Origin: Trebouxia sp. TZW2008
Taxonomy: Eukaryota; Chlorophyta; Trebouxiophyceae; Trebouxiales; Trebouxiaceae
Direction of reading: 5' to 3'
Assembly (NCBI GenBank): GCA_002118135.1
Contig: BDIU01000360.1
Coordinates: 168,136 to 232,135, forward strand
Length of the DNA: 64,000 bases
Shown here: one piece after another, positions 12,421-24,900 of the stretch
Numbering within the stretch: the stretch's first letter is position 1
Layout: each line of letters starts with the position of its first letter
The notes under the pieces: generated by a model
What the model saw: the letters and a program-made list of their open reading frames with translations, nothing else
Databases searched by the model: none
Told to the model about the DNA's origin: nothing
Translations under genes and position numbers: made by a program

Positions 12421-15400
12421 ATGTCTGGACCACAAGACACCGGCCCATCAGGCGCACGTTTAGGTTTGGCTGCGTTCTTAAAAATGCAATTGCATACCAG
12501 CCATTTTGTTGTATCTTGCTGACACTACACGTCCGATGAGTGTCACACCGCGGCTCGCGTGACCAGCTTGGTTAAGCCGATTGCATTGGTCATGCTGTGG
12601 ATCTATAGGGCATCGCGACTGCTGTCGTTGCTGTTTACCCAGTCTGCAACAGGCAGTCTTCAGCTTTCTGTTTTGCATGCTTACTTGTGCTGGAGTGTCC
12701 CGAACCGGGAGCTTACAGTGGCTTTGTGTGCTGCAGCCTCCTCTGGAACTGGGTATGAAGCAAATCCTCGCCAGGTATGCTCGGGCACGCTGGCGCCGGC
12801 TCGCTGTCATCGCCACATTGCTGATGCCGCCGACCACTGCACACGTCACTGCTCGCTGGCGATATTGCGTTGATTGTGGTGGCTGACAGTGCGAGTTGAT
12901 TGCAGGGATACGGTCAGCAAGCGAACTATGGTTCTTCCGCTGCTGGCCCTGGCATCGACCAAGGCTTAGCTGCTCACGTCCCGGGCGGACAGGGTGTGAA
13001 CACAGCCGGATCGGAGGTATGCAAGACACTTTATTGTCATTTGGAAACTGCCTCTGTGGCACTTGCCGTGCCTGGCTACTGTATCTTTCAAGAAGCATGT
13101 GACATGCAGGGCTTTGGACGTGTTGGTGGGTCTGGCACCAACACAAGTGGATCAGGCACTGGTCAGCGCGGCATTGACCAATCCTTGGGCAGCCACCTGC
13201 CTCAAGGCCAAAATGTTGGCAGCTCCAGTGGACAGGTATCAATACCCACCAAGCATATGTTGAGAACTGCAACAGTCCATGCTGCCGTTATGCGGCAATG
13301 GGTGCAAGCTCAATATGCGTAGACACCAATTTCTTTCTGGCACCTGCTTGTTGGCAGTAACGTTTGATGCATTGGCAAGTCAAGACTTGGGCCACACATC
13401 CTTGCATTTGTGGGGCTGTGTTGTGCATTGTGAGTCTCATCAACGCAATCATTGTGATCACCTTTATCATCTTGAAAATCACTTTCATAGTCAGTATCAT
13501 CATTGCCACATTTGCCATGTGTGCAGGGCTTTGGGCGTGTGGCTCCACCTTCTGGTGGGCAGCAGGGCTCAGGCTCTTCAGGCATCCCTCCCTCCTTTGA
13601 CTCAGGCTATGGCAGCCAGTCACAGGGTGGACAGGGAGGTCAGGGCTATGGCAGTCAGCCCCAGAGCGGTCAAGGCTATGGCTCACACCAGCAGGTAATT
13701 CTATACAGTTTTCTCTGTTCTCAGCTCAGGGTTAGGCAGTCAGTCACATGGTGGTTAAGGCTGTGGTTCACACCAGCAGGTGATCCTACACACTGTTGTC
13801 TAATGTGCAGTTCAGCTCCAATACCATGCGTCAGCTAGTCCTGTTGTATGTGTGTGACAGCTGCTCCAATTGTGTAAGCAATGTTGTGTGAGCGCTAACC
13901 CGTCTTTATGGCTTCAAGTGCTGTCAACACGGTGGGTGTGATGTGGCTTCTCATCAGCATAACATTCCAGTGCTGTCTCACACTGCACCAGGAGGATACA
14001 GCACGCCCATCACCTTGATGTGACTTTTACTGCATGTCTCTGGTGCAGGGCTCTGGTGTAGTGCGTGTGGGCGGTGCAGAGACAAACCTTGGTGGGTACG
14101 GCAGCAGCAAGAGTGGCAGTGGTTCTGGTGGACAGGTCAGTGGCTGATACCTTTCTAGTGGCTGCATGCTGTTGCTGCAAGCTTGCGTTGCAACATGAAC
14201 AAACTGGATGTTGCAATGCTGGAACTGTTCATGATAATCCGAGTCATGGCTGTGGTAGGTATACTTGCAATAAGGTTTGTAGGGCCTGTTGGCAACATTT
14301 GAGAGGATCTTTCAAAAACTCTCAACACTGCAGCTTCTAGAAGAAGATCCCCTGAGATGTTGCTTGACATCAGTTCCTGAATACATAAGCAGGGTGAGGC
14401 ATACCTGCTACATACCTTGCGTTTGCGCAGGCATAGGTATCGATCAATCAATCAACTAGTTACTGAATGCCTTGCAGCACTGCATTGGCAACCAGCAGAG
14501 CAGCATACTGGCATGTGCCAGTTGTACCCTACATTGCACATTTCTGCTCGCAATTTGCTTGCTCGTTAGGCTTGCATAAGCATCAAGAATGCACCAACCA
14601 GGTTGACCTCAACAAAGGTAGACCTCTGGCACAGCTACAGAGCTTTTTTGCCAAATGCTGCATGTGAGTGATCAATGCACAGGACAAAAATAAGCAACAT
14701 GTGAGATATATACACATTTTGCTTCAAAATTGGTTTGGTGCTGTGAGTTACAACTGAAAGTTTGGCCAACTGTGCAGCATGTACCATGTACGAGTACTGC
14801 GGTCTAGGCCACAGCCTTGACCTGTACGGTCACCGATTAAACTCAGCAAGCTGTCCCTGTATTTGCACTGATACAGCTCTCACTTGCCCATGTGTTGTAT
14901 GGGCTGACCCTGACCCGCCATTGTGATATTGCACGGTTGCATGGTCTTGCCTGTGCAGTCGTTGCTGAACTCCCACATCCCATGGCTGCAACTGCAGGGC
15001 TATGGCAGCCAGTCAGGACCAAGCAGTGGACCTGACCCCAACTACAATGCTGCCCATGCACTTGCTGACCAAGGCATTGCAGACCAGGCTGCCTATGTGG
15101 GATCCAAGACTGTGGGTCACCACAACATCCCACACTATGATGAGGAAGATCCTAAGCTGCCAGCAGCAGTCGGGGCCATGAGGGGGTCTGGGGTGGCCCA
15201 GAAGGGGGGTGACTCCAGGGGTGACAACCTCCCTTCCCAGGATCAGGTGACTGCTGCAACTGAAGGCCACCCCACTGGTCAGGTACAAGACCTGATCAGC
15301 TGCATGCTGCATTCACTCATGCCTCACAACCCTCACAGTCAAAAGAGTTGGTGGATCATACTGAGCTGATAAGGACATCTGCACAGTGTGCTTTAGGTTT

Positions 15401-18400
15401 GTTGCGCCCATCTGCTTTTGCCTCGCTCTGCTCCTACTTGAAGTCATCAACAGTAACATTGTCAGTCAATTAGAAGTGTTCGGGCCAAAAGTCAATGCGT
15501 ATGGTGACTCTGCCAGCCAATGTGACCACTGTGTTGTCATCTGCTCGTAGCAGACTGAGCTGGTCATGCATCCAGGATATTGCCCTGCACATGTGCTTTG
15601 ATGACGCCGCACCAGAGCAGAACATGCAAGTGCTTGTGCAGCTAGAGTCTGCTTGAACTCTGGAAATGCCCCTTCAGACATGAGGTAAGTCAATTTTCTA
15701 TGTATTTGTGTTGGCACCATGCAGCCCAACATTGTTATGTGATGTAGGGTGACTCCTTGCACAAGGAGTGGAGTGCACCAGCAACGTCACCTTGACTGAT
15801 AGAACTGGATCTTGTGGAGGGTTTAGCACCTGCTTTATGGTTGGTATGTAAGGTACGATTGCTGCATAAGCGACAACTGCTGTGTTGTGCAGGGTGACTT
15901 GTCCCGCAAGGAGTGGGTCGCACCAGCACTGTCTCCTTTGACTGATGGTACTGGATCTGGTGGAGCATCAGGCACAGGTGCAGGTCAAAGCCTGCTGGAC
16001 TCTCTGACCAATGTTGTGGAGGGAGCCAAGGAGTACTTGCCTCCTCAGGTATTGCGTGCAGCGCTCGGGCTTCTGCATCACCACCATCATCATCGTCATT
16101 CATACATGTGTTACTGGAGCCCGCTATCCTTCTGAGTATAAAATGTGTCATTGTCATCATCATCATCATCATGTTGTCCATACATGTGGTGTTGAAGCCT
16201 TGCGAGCCCACTGTCCTGCAGAGTATGAAACAGAAGCAGTAGTTCTGCATGCTCTGTGCAAGTGGCCCAGGACAGCAGCCTGAGTCTACTTGGGTATTGA
16301 CAGTTGCGCCGTCGCTTTGCCTGACCTTCATAGTGTCAACTTCAGCACAAGGTGATAGCTTGATCAAGCAGTGGGTATTGGCAGAAACTGTTAGCAGGGC
16401 ATTTGCACATGTCTACAATGGCTTGGTGTGCATGGCAGGCAGTGCATTGTCTGCGTTGTCATGACATGCGCTTGTATCAGTTGCACTTTTACCCTGCGCC
16501 CCCTTTGTCACAGTAAGATTCATATAGATTGCTCACCCATTGGCAGTCTGCTGCAATTTGCCGGCAGTTAGTGGCTTTGTAAGTTGCACAAGCCTGGCCA
16601 AAAGCCTGCATGTCAGGGTCCTTAGCTGTGAACTTGCAGGTGGTCAAGCAACAACACAAGACTTGATGCTCACACTTCCTGTGTTGCCATCAAGAGGTCA
16701 CAGCTACTTCCTGATATGCACATTGGCTGGGCTGATGGACTGTTGATGATGCACATGCTTAAACTTCAGGGCGGTGCAGATCATGGCATACAGTCAAGTT
16801 TTCCAGCTTGGCATTGCAAAGTCTCGAGCTCAGTACATCATATCATTGGACAATTGCAGGTTGGTGGATACAATCAGCAGGCTGGCCAGCAGTTGAGAAG
16901 CAGTGGCAATCAGGCTCAAGACACAGCAAACAGAGCTGGTTACCAAGCACAGGACACAGCCAACAGAGCAGGCAATCAGGCTCAGGACACATACAACAGG
17001 ACCGCCAACCAGGCTCAGGACACTTACAATAGGGCCGGCGACAAGGCACAGGAGGCGTATGGCGCAGCAGCCCAGACTGGTCGCAACACTCAGGCACAGG
17101 CCGGCCGTGCCGCCGACAACGCCGGTCGCAGCGCGCAGCAGGCTGCCGACAGCGCGAGCCGCAACGCTCAGCAGGCGGCAACAGGACTCAAGCAGCAGGC
17201 CTACCAGGCTGTTGATGCCGCTCAGCCATACATCGACCAGGCTAAGCAGTATGCCACTGAGACCGCAGCTGTGGCACAAGACAAGGCCCGCGAGCTGGCA
17301 AGTGTTGCCCAGGCTCAAGGCGGTGACACCCTGAGGTGAGGCCATATTTGACCTTGGTATTTTCAGCTGCGCTGTGCACACTACTCCTGTTTGCTGTGGC
17401 CTGTGCAACCCTGCAACCCTGTCCCAGGACAGCCATCAGCAGGCTAGTAGTATTGAATCGCTTATTGCGCCCAAGGCGCAAATATACGTTTGGACGCTTC
17501 GTATGAAGAGCTGGATATTTGTATATGTCTGCTTGAACTGCTGTATGCACATTGCAAGTCTCAGACATGCAGCATCTCATCTGCACGCTGTATGCTGCTC
17601 TTTTGCTGGAGCTCATTCCAGATTCAACCCGCAATATATAAGCTATACAGAGCTTTCATACACATGGTTGCTGCGTCTGCGTGGCGTGTTGAGACCAAAT
17701 TCACAGAGCATCACTTGCTATGCAGGCAAGTCCAGGACAAGGTGGCACAGGCAACTGTACAGGCTCAGGCACAAGCACAACAGCTGGCTCAAGATGTAAG
17801 CTTTTGCTATGACTGCGCTTGTCTGCCCATTCACCACGCTGATGCAGATTGTTTTTCTTCTTCTTTGGCATGCACAGGTGTGATAAGTCAGTCGTTGCAT
17901 TGCGGTCATATACAAGTGTAGATTTTGTTCACTGGTCTGGAGGCGTTCGCTGCTGTATCTACGTGACTGTGGCAACATGCTTGGCTTTTCAAGACAGAGA
18001 AGGTGCTGCTGCCAGGGCTGCAAAAATTTACCTTCCTCATCTTGAAAGGCCAAGCTCACTTATGTTGGCATGGAGGCATTTGTTGCTGTATCAGTGTGAC
18101 TGTGGCAACATGCTTGGATATTGAAGACAGGGAAGGTGCTGCTGCCAGTGCTGCCAAACTCTACCTTCCTCATGCTCAAAGGCCAAGCATATCATCACAG
18201 TTATAACAGTACTGCAGACAATGACTGCAAGCACTGCCAACGCTGCACACAGCATGCATGCCAGATGCAGCTTTTTGAGCATGGTCAAGTGGATCAGCAA
18301 TTTGATTGCTCTGTCCTTGCAACACTTGCTTTCCAAACCATATGTGGAGTTGCATCCTTCTCTACCATATGAAGGTCCAGAATCTTAATTGATGCTGCTA

Positions 18401-20012
18401 CCATCACATTCTGATTAAAGCATCATCACAGCAGCTGCTGGTCATGTCAGTTTTATTCATATGGAATTGCCTAGCTTTACCTGAGTTTTCACTGTGCTGA
18501 TGTCGTGCTGTTGTTTTGGTGCTGGTGCGCTTCGATTCTGGTGCTGATGTCAGTTGGTTTTTGCTGCAGCTGAGAGAGCACCCAGAAAACTTGAACAGCA
18601 ACCCCCTGCTGATGGCACTGGGTACCATCTTCCTAGTGTGGCTGGTGTTTGGCTTCTCTGTGTGGTATGCCTTCTACGCGACCCTGCTGGCAGGCATTGC
18701 TGGAGGCCTCACCTTGCTCACAGGTAAGTGATCACGCTGCACTGTCTCTGCACTGACATACGTTGTGCAGCAATTTTGACAGTTGCCTGCCAATTTTTGG
18801 TGTTGATTGTCTCATCAATAAACTCTTGTTGCCGGTGCTCTTGTTAGTCCATGCAACAACTTATCACAGCTGCAATCAGACCAGCATCCTAGAGCAGCGC
18901 ATATTCAGACATGCCTTGGCGCCTATGCTTGGACAGGCATGTTGTTGCATGCATAAAGTGTCCAATGTGTCCAAAACATCGACATGTCTGTAGTTTGTAC
19001 AACATAAATAGACAGCCAGGCGATGAGCATTCTATGCAGTTGTTACTGTGTTATACAGCATCTGTGTACCTCACTCTGTAGCTATTGGCGCTGTGATGTG
19101 CAGTCGCATCAAGTCTGCTGACACTGAATGCAGCAACATCAGCTGCACAGCATACGCCTATGACTGTGTCTTGCTCTGACAACTGGTCATAAGTTAATGT
19201 CTTGCCATTTTAGCTGACAGCAGTGTCATGTGCAGGGCGTGGCCGTGGTCACACCAAGTTCAGTGACACTGGACGCAGCAACACTGGCCGCACAGGCACA
19301 GGGTACAGCAGCACCCCTTCAGGCCAGAGCAGCGGCTATGACTACCCCGCTGCAGGCAGCGGTGTCTCAGCAGCTCCAGGAGGGCAGGGTGCTTACAGCA
19401 GCAGCACCACCCGCCCCTCAGGAAACCAGGGCTATGCAGGTCAGTGTTGGCAAGATCAGTTTGTCCACAAGTAACTACTCTGTCAACTCACTCACAGAGG
19501 TTGATTGCATTTCATGGTGCATTTGCGGTCCAATTCTTTCATGGTGCATGTGCGTTGCATTTCAACAAGTTGTGGGGCCATGCATACCCTTTATTTTCCC
19601 TCCTGAATGAGTCATATGAAAAGTTAGCGCCGCTTTATCTCTTGAGTGAGTCATCCAAAAAGTTAGTGATGCTCAATCAATCAACACTGCTGCAGGCGGT
19701 CAGGGCTACACCGGCTCTGACAACAACAGGAGTGGCGGACAGGGCTACTCATCAGGTGGACAAAGCACTGGACAGGGCTACCCATCTGGTGGACAAGGCT
19801 ACGGCAGCGGCAACATTGCAGGCACTGGTGCTAACAGGGGTGGACCTCAGACCAGCCAGGCTCAGGCCTTTGCAGTTCAGGACACTGGTATCACTGGCAG
19901 TGGTGCTGGGGCAGAGTATGGCCGTGCTGCTGGACCCACTGGGGCTACCTTTGGGGGTCCCCAGACTGACCAGAGCACTGGACCTCTGGAGCAGGGCAGG
20001 AGAGGGTACTAG
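12421..20012 (+). CDS. LEA-like Gly/Gln-rich protein with 11-mer repeats and a membrane hairpin, 742 residues
   Basis: Exons: 12421-12457, 12737-12774, 12906-13016, 13110-13235, 13527-13694, 14049-14135, 14998-15282, 15893-16048, 16860-17335, 17726-17795, 18570-18723, 19236-19439, 19696-20012. They total 2229 bases (743 codons) with consistent phase. Residues 1-200 are Gly/Ser/Gln-rich with GYG, GFG and YGSQ repeats. Residues 353-407 hold tandem 11-mers of the type NQAQDTANRAG, the pattern of group 3 LEA proteins, followed by Ala/Gln-rich amphipathic helix to about 518. Two hydrophobic segments (about 531-569) follow, then a second Gly-rich tail with GGQGY repeats. LEA 11-mers protect membranes and proteins during drying; a hairpin would tie this one to a membrane. 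No known family covers the whole. The first donor (CAC|GTTTAG) is weak, so the start is the least certain part. Confidence 0.8.
13727..13790 (+). repeat. Downstream copy of the GYGSHQQ exon 3' edge
   Basis: It repeats the end of the exon at 13527-13694 and its donor; a TAA interrupts the frame. Confidence 0.75.
15748..15835 (+). repeat. Upstream decayed copy of the GDLSRKEWV exon 5' edge
   Basis: Acceptor-like TAG plus GGTGACT...AAGGAGTGG repeats the start of the exon at 15893-16048, about 145 bases upstream, with frame-breaking differences. Confidence 0.8.
16078..16171. repeat. Two (CAT)n-type microsatellite runs
   Basis: Short CAT/ATC trinucleotide runs near 16078-16100 and 16150-16171 in the intron after the exon ending at 16048. 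Confidence 0.85.
17935..18205 (+). repeat. Two-copy tandem repeat of about 135 bases in an intron
   Basis: Segments near 17935-18065 and 18066-18200 share GAAGGTGCTGCTGCCAG and flanks. Unlike most repeats here they do not match a neighbouring exon I could place. One frame reads DREGAAAxAAK. The exon chain of the gene is complete without them. Confidence 0.7.
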
Positions 20013-21035
20013 AGCAAGCAAGAGCAGTCTATGTCATGGGTTGCTAGGCTTGTCTGGGTGGGTCTATGTAGACAGTGGCATCCCTCTTCTGTTCTTGTAG
20101 AGCAGGCAGAAGCACATTGTATGTCTATGGAGTTGCTCATAGCCTTAAGCAACCACTTCAGCTGCTAACATAAACAGAGGATCTGAACACATGCAGGAGG
20201 TTGAGAGTCACAGGGGTGACAGGATCAGTTCAGATCTATGCCTATGTGATGCATGTTGAGGGCTTGTTTGGTTTTTTTATCACTGTTTCTGGTAGTTCCC
20301 ATCAAGGAAACAAGGCAGTGCAGAATTTTATATAGCTTATTGGCAGACAGCAACGCAGGTTATGCAAGCTGAACAGCATAAGTTATCACAGCAGCTTGCA
20401 GCAGGAATTGATGCAGCATTGGCATTTGGTACAGCTTGGGTATTATGCAACAACACAGGGCCTGTGAGAACTGATATGCATTTCACGCTTGGCATCGCAA
20501 TGCGGGCCAGCCTGAGAGTGTGCAGACCATGTCCTGCTGCTATAAGTGCTGTCCACACCTGCGACGTTGCATCTTTTGCGCAAACTGTCACACTCTAGCA
20601 TTGTCACGACGGCAATGGCATCATTTTGCTCATGCAGATCCTCTGTAGACTGGCATGGTGTTGTCCTTGTACAGCTTTCCAGCGCTGGTTGCGGCGCTTA
20701 ACGAAATTACTGATAGGCTGAAAGTTTGGGCACGCACAGACACATCAAGGCACGCAGAGACTCACATTTAGCTGCAAATGTAATGCACTTCGTGGCCACG
20801 TGAAAAGCGACCGAAAGGCCGCAGTGCAAAGTTGTGCGATGCCTGCCTAGGTTGGCGATCGTGCCGCACGAACACTGCTGATTGGATTGAGCTTTTGCTG
20901 CAAGTTTGCGGAAACATTATTGAGCTCAGTGGGCTGCGTCTCGTTTGATCAGTCACCATGGTAGACAGAGCAGTAGCAAACGACAAGGTAGCTTGCGACT
21001 GACAGCTCTGTAGATCGTGTGTGCCTGACGCATAG
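20013..21035. other. Intergenic region
   Basis: It contains the 3' flank of the LEA-like gene and the promoter of the dehydrogenase. No gene, repeat or RNA could be supported. Confidence 0.5.
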
Positions 21036-24000
21036 ATGTCGCGCGTTCGCACTGATCTGATTGATCCGCTGCAGAAAAAGTATACCGACATCCAGTCTCT
21101 CCTGACGAAGGTAAACCTTGAAAACAAGGTGGCCATCGTCACAGGAGGCAACACTGGACTAGGTTTCGAGATCATCAAGTCGCTTGTCGCTTGTGGCGCG
21201 CATGTGATCCTTGCAACCAGAAATGACAAGCGAGGCTTCGAGTGCGTGCTATTCTCCACACCGTTCACACAGCAAGACTCATGACATGCAGTCGAACATT
21301 CGGCATCGCGCTTTGCATGCTACCGAAACGTTCCCTCGCAAAAATAGCCGTGGTGAACTGCAGTGCCGCGGACGAGCTCAATCTGGTGGCAGGCAGATCG
21401 CGCAGCAGGGGCAAGGTTGAGTATCTGCACTTGAACCTAGCATCATTCAGGTACGGCAAATCCCTCATCTCAAGTTTGCAAATGCTGTGCTGAAGCTGCA
21501 AGCTGCACTGATGTATGTGTTGCTCTGCAGATCGATCAGCAATTTTGTGACAGCTTTCCACAAGAAAAAGCTGCCCTTGCACATTCTGGCCAACAATGCT
21601 GCTGTTTGGATGGTTGAGGATTCAATGACAGAAGATGGTTTTGAGGTACAGGCGTTCCTTTAAGTGCATGCATTTGCCAATGTATTAGCAGAGTCCTTCA
21701 GCTGCTGATTCTGCACCCAGATTGCATATCAAATCTTTTGATCATAACAATTGCATGCATGCCTAGGTACACATTGCTTCGGGCCTGCCTTCCTTGACCA
21801 CTAGAACGTTTTGCATTTGTATGCATGCATGCCTTCAACATTCAGGCAGCACTGTTCTCTAGTTGCTGGGTCTTGCACTCAGGCTATTCAGTCTGTTGCT
21901 GGCTGGTACTGGCTTAGACAGGCATTGCCTTCTTGAGGCATATTGACCTGACCCACAGGAGCATTTGCGCCTGTTTGCATGCATACATTTGCCACCTTGC
22001 AGTCTGTTGTTTGCAGGCTCAGATAGGCACCCACTTCTTTGGTCATGCCTACCTGACCAGCTTGCTGCTGCCAACACTTAAGCAGAGCACGCCTAGCAGA
22101 GTCGTGTGGACCACCAGCGCTGCAGAAGCCGCAGGCCATGTTGACTGGGCCAATCTGCCGTAAGTACCGCTTCTCAACTTCTGATAGTGTTTCACAATGG
22201 GTTTGAGCTTGCATGACTCCCTGAATAGTTTCAGTCTTGTTTGTGGAGTCAGGGCAGATGTAGGGTCTAGGGCTGTAGAATGTTGTTGCATTCTGCATAA
22301 GCAGCTGCTGAGATCTAATGCAAGGTACTGCTGAGGCCTCAGGAAGGCCTCTGTTCATGTTTTCAGCATGGTTTTTTCGGTGACATGATTTTGCTGAAGA
22401 TAACCTCGTATTGTCAATCAACACCTTTCAACCCGCCTCAACTCATCTTGCTGGTATGCCTGCAACAACACCACCACTTGTGCTCGTCATGAACATGTAT
22501 TGTCATCAGTCACTTGGCAGCCTTGTGCCAAAGTTGTCTGTACTTCACTGCAACATGCTTGATAATTAGCCTTGGATGCGTCCCCGATCGGCAAGGCAGA
22601 GTTGCAATTGACACAATTGATGCTGTGCATCAGACACAGCTGTCCAAGACATTGTTTGCACTGGTCAGCATATTACATGCATAGGACAGTGGGGCATGTT
22701 GGCCTTCCTGATGTGCTGAGTGATACGTGGATTTCTTTTTTCCTTTTAATTTTTTCATGTTTTTTCCCCCCCTTTTTTTCTTTTCTTTTTGGATAAATTT
22801 GAGCTGGGTCATGCAAACCTGACTGTCAAGCATGTGAATGATGACCGTAAATTGTACTTATAGCTTTCACTGAGGAAACATGTATGCAGGGGTGTGGGGT
22901 ACCCCAGTGACTTCATGACCTACTGCACCAACAAGCTGTACGGCCTCATGTTTGCCAGGGAGCTGGCTGTGCGTCTCAAGGTATTGTCTTCACCCACCCA
23001 GCTTTGCAGCACCGCTGAGGTGCAAAGTTTGCTCAATGCTCTGCCATTTGATTCAGCCTTGCTGATGCGGGTCTGCTTTTTGTGAGCTGCTACACAATTT
23101 TGCCATCTTTTGCTGCTTTGCTTTGCCGAGCCTTTGTATAAGGAAAGGCTCGTCTCTGCAAATCAATGTGTGGACAGCATGCAAACCCCACAATTGCTGG
23201 CGTTGATTGAGCGCAAGCACTGCACACCCAGAAGCAGATTGCACCATTTGGGTTGCTTTGACAGCTTGTGCAGTGATCTGATACAGTGACTGTCGTTGAT
23301 ACCACCAGAACGCCCCATATCGTGCATCAGTCTTGTGTTATGCCATGGTCATTTGCTGCTGCATATACAGCTGACATTCAATGCAGTTGCCCTCACGTCA
23401 TGCGTACGCTGCGCAGGACACAGGTGTCAACGTGTGCGCTGGGCAGCCCGAGATGGCATCAACGGACTTGTTCAACCCCAGCAACTCAACCTCATGCAAG
23501 CTATCCCAGATGCGATTTAGCATACAAGTCTTACATGTTGCTTGTGCTGCACAGGACACCGGTGTAAATGTCTACGCTGGGCAGCCCGGCATGGCATCAA
23601 CAGATTTCTTCAACCCCAAGAAGTTCGACATCCTCAAGATTGGTGCTGTATCTCAGTACCTGGCTCAGAAGGTGATTGGGCTGACACCAGCCCAAGGCGC
23701 TGCTGCCTGCATCATGTGCTGCCTCATGGCACCTGATGAGCTTGTTGGTGAGTCCCTTCTTCTGGTGTTGTCTTCACTGGCGCAGTCACTGACCATTTGC
23801 CCCTCAGCTGGGCAAGGCACCGTGCAATTGCTGACAAGAAGTGACAGAGTGTGGTGCTGCCTGCATCATGTGCTGTCTTATGGCACCTGATGAGCTTGTT
23901 GGTAAGTTTCTGCTGCTGCTGTTGCCGCTGCTGCTGCTGCTCACCATTATCACAATCTACTTTTCAGCCTTGCCATACATGTGGCAACAGCAGCCCTAAA

Positions 24001-24678
24001 AACAATACAGGACCAGCTGCCTGAATCATGTGCTACCTCATGGCGTACGATGGGCTTGTTGGTGGGTGACAATCAAGATGTCTAGTGGTGCCAGATGGGT
24101 GTTACTGGAACCCTCATGCGTTGATTGATTTGTCTGATTGATCTGCAAATACAAGCTCAGGAACATCATGTGGGCCAGAGTACTGCGAGAGGCTTGCCAA
24201 ACATCACCAACGTCAACATTCTGCAACATCAGAAGCCAGAAAACAATGCTGCCAATGACACTGAAGCTGATCACATGGCTTTGCTTGCAATTTGCTGCTT
24301 GCATAGTCTCTGACAAACACAATGCTGTGATTTACAGGTGCAAGCTCAGAAACTTCATGCGGTCCAGAGTACTACAAGACGCTCCTGGCTTTTCTGCTTG
24401 CACACTTTCTGACAATCACATTGCTGTCTTTTGCAGATGCAAGCTCAGGAACTTCATATGGCCCAGAGTACTACAAGACCTTCCTGCCAAGGGGTTTGCC
24501 AAACATCACCAACGTCAACATTCTGCAGCATCAGAAGCCAGAAAACGATGCAGCTAATGACCCGGAGGCATGCAGCCGCCTGTATGACCAGACACTGCAC
24601 ATCATCAGGAAGCGTGTTGGAGAAATTGAGGCTGAGCAGAAGGCTCAGAAGGCAGGAGTCAAGAAGTCTGAGGAATGA
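21036..24678 (+). CDS. Short-chain dehydrogenase/reductase (SDR), 358 residues
   Basis: An NAD(P)H-dependent oxidoreductase of the classical SDR fold, resembling the retinol-dehydrogenase/WWOX/protochlorophyllide-reductase-like group; the substrate is unknown. Exons: 21036-21241, 21364-21450, 21531-21645, 22017-22159, 22890-22980, 23555-23747, 24437-24678, total 1077 bases with consistent phase. The cofactor motif TGGNTGLG is at residues 36-43. NNAA at 119-122 stands for the usual NNAG. The catalytic Ser is likely S170 (WTTSAAE), and the YxxxK motif is Y195-K199 (YCTNK). The C-terminal tail from about 320 is Lys/Glu-rich (IEAEQKAQKAGVKKSEE) and predicted helical. All catalytic residues are present, so the gene should be active. 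The introns carry copies of exons 6 and 7. Confidence 0.92.
23410..23510 (+). repeat. Upstream copy of SDR exon 6, 5' edge
   Basis: GCGCAG acceptor followed by DTGVNVCAGQPEMASTDLF repeats the start of exon 6 (23555), about 140 bases upstream. It stays open for ~30 codons, so it could be used by mistake as an acceptor. Confidence 0.85.
23845..24070 (+). repeat. Two downstream copies of SDR exon 6, 3' edge
   Basis: Copies near 23850-23905 and 24015-24065 repeat the CIMCCLMAPDELVG end with its donor. The second is decayed (CLN for CIM, AYDG for APDE). Confidence 0.85.
24130..24400 (+). repeat. Two upstream copies of SDR exon 7, 5' edge
   Basis: Copies near 24145-24275 and 24338-24395 repeat the SSGTSYGPEYYKT start. 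The first also carries LPNITNVNILQHQKPEN but has lost part of the middle. Confidence 0.85.
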
Positions 24679-24799
24679 TAAATTGCAATCTTACATTGTT
24701 GGCCAGTTTGCATCATGTGCCAATCAGCTTAGTGTCAATGGTCGCTCACTGCGCTGAACTGTGTTTAAGAGTTTTCGCTGAGCATAGCACACCTTCTTG

Positions 24800-24900
24800 G
24801 GCATATGCGCTAGACCTTGCACATCGTCAGAAAGCGTGTTTGCAAAATTGAGGCGAAGCAGAAGGCCCAGCAGGCTGGGGTCAAGAAAGCTGAGGAGTGA
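24800..24900 (+). repeat. Downstream copy of the SDR C-terminal end with stop
   Basis: It repeats the last ~90 bases of exon 7, reading KIEAKQKAQQAGVKKAEE and ending in TGA, about 220 bases after the true stop. It lies in the 3' UTR or just beyond. Confidence 0.85.

Noticed and set aside
16830..17408. Minus-strand frame of 192 codons
   Set aside because: It is the antisense shadow of the Ala/Gln-rich LEA exon at 16860-17335.
19444..20100. Plus-strand frame of 218 codons
   Set aside because: It is a shifted reading of the last LEA-like exon (19696-20012), which has a better frame, phase and Gly-rich composition.
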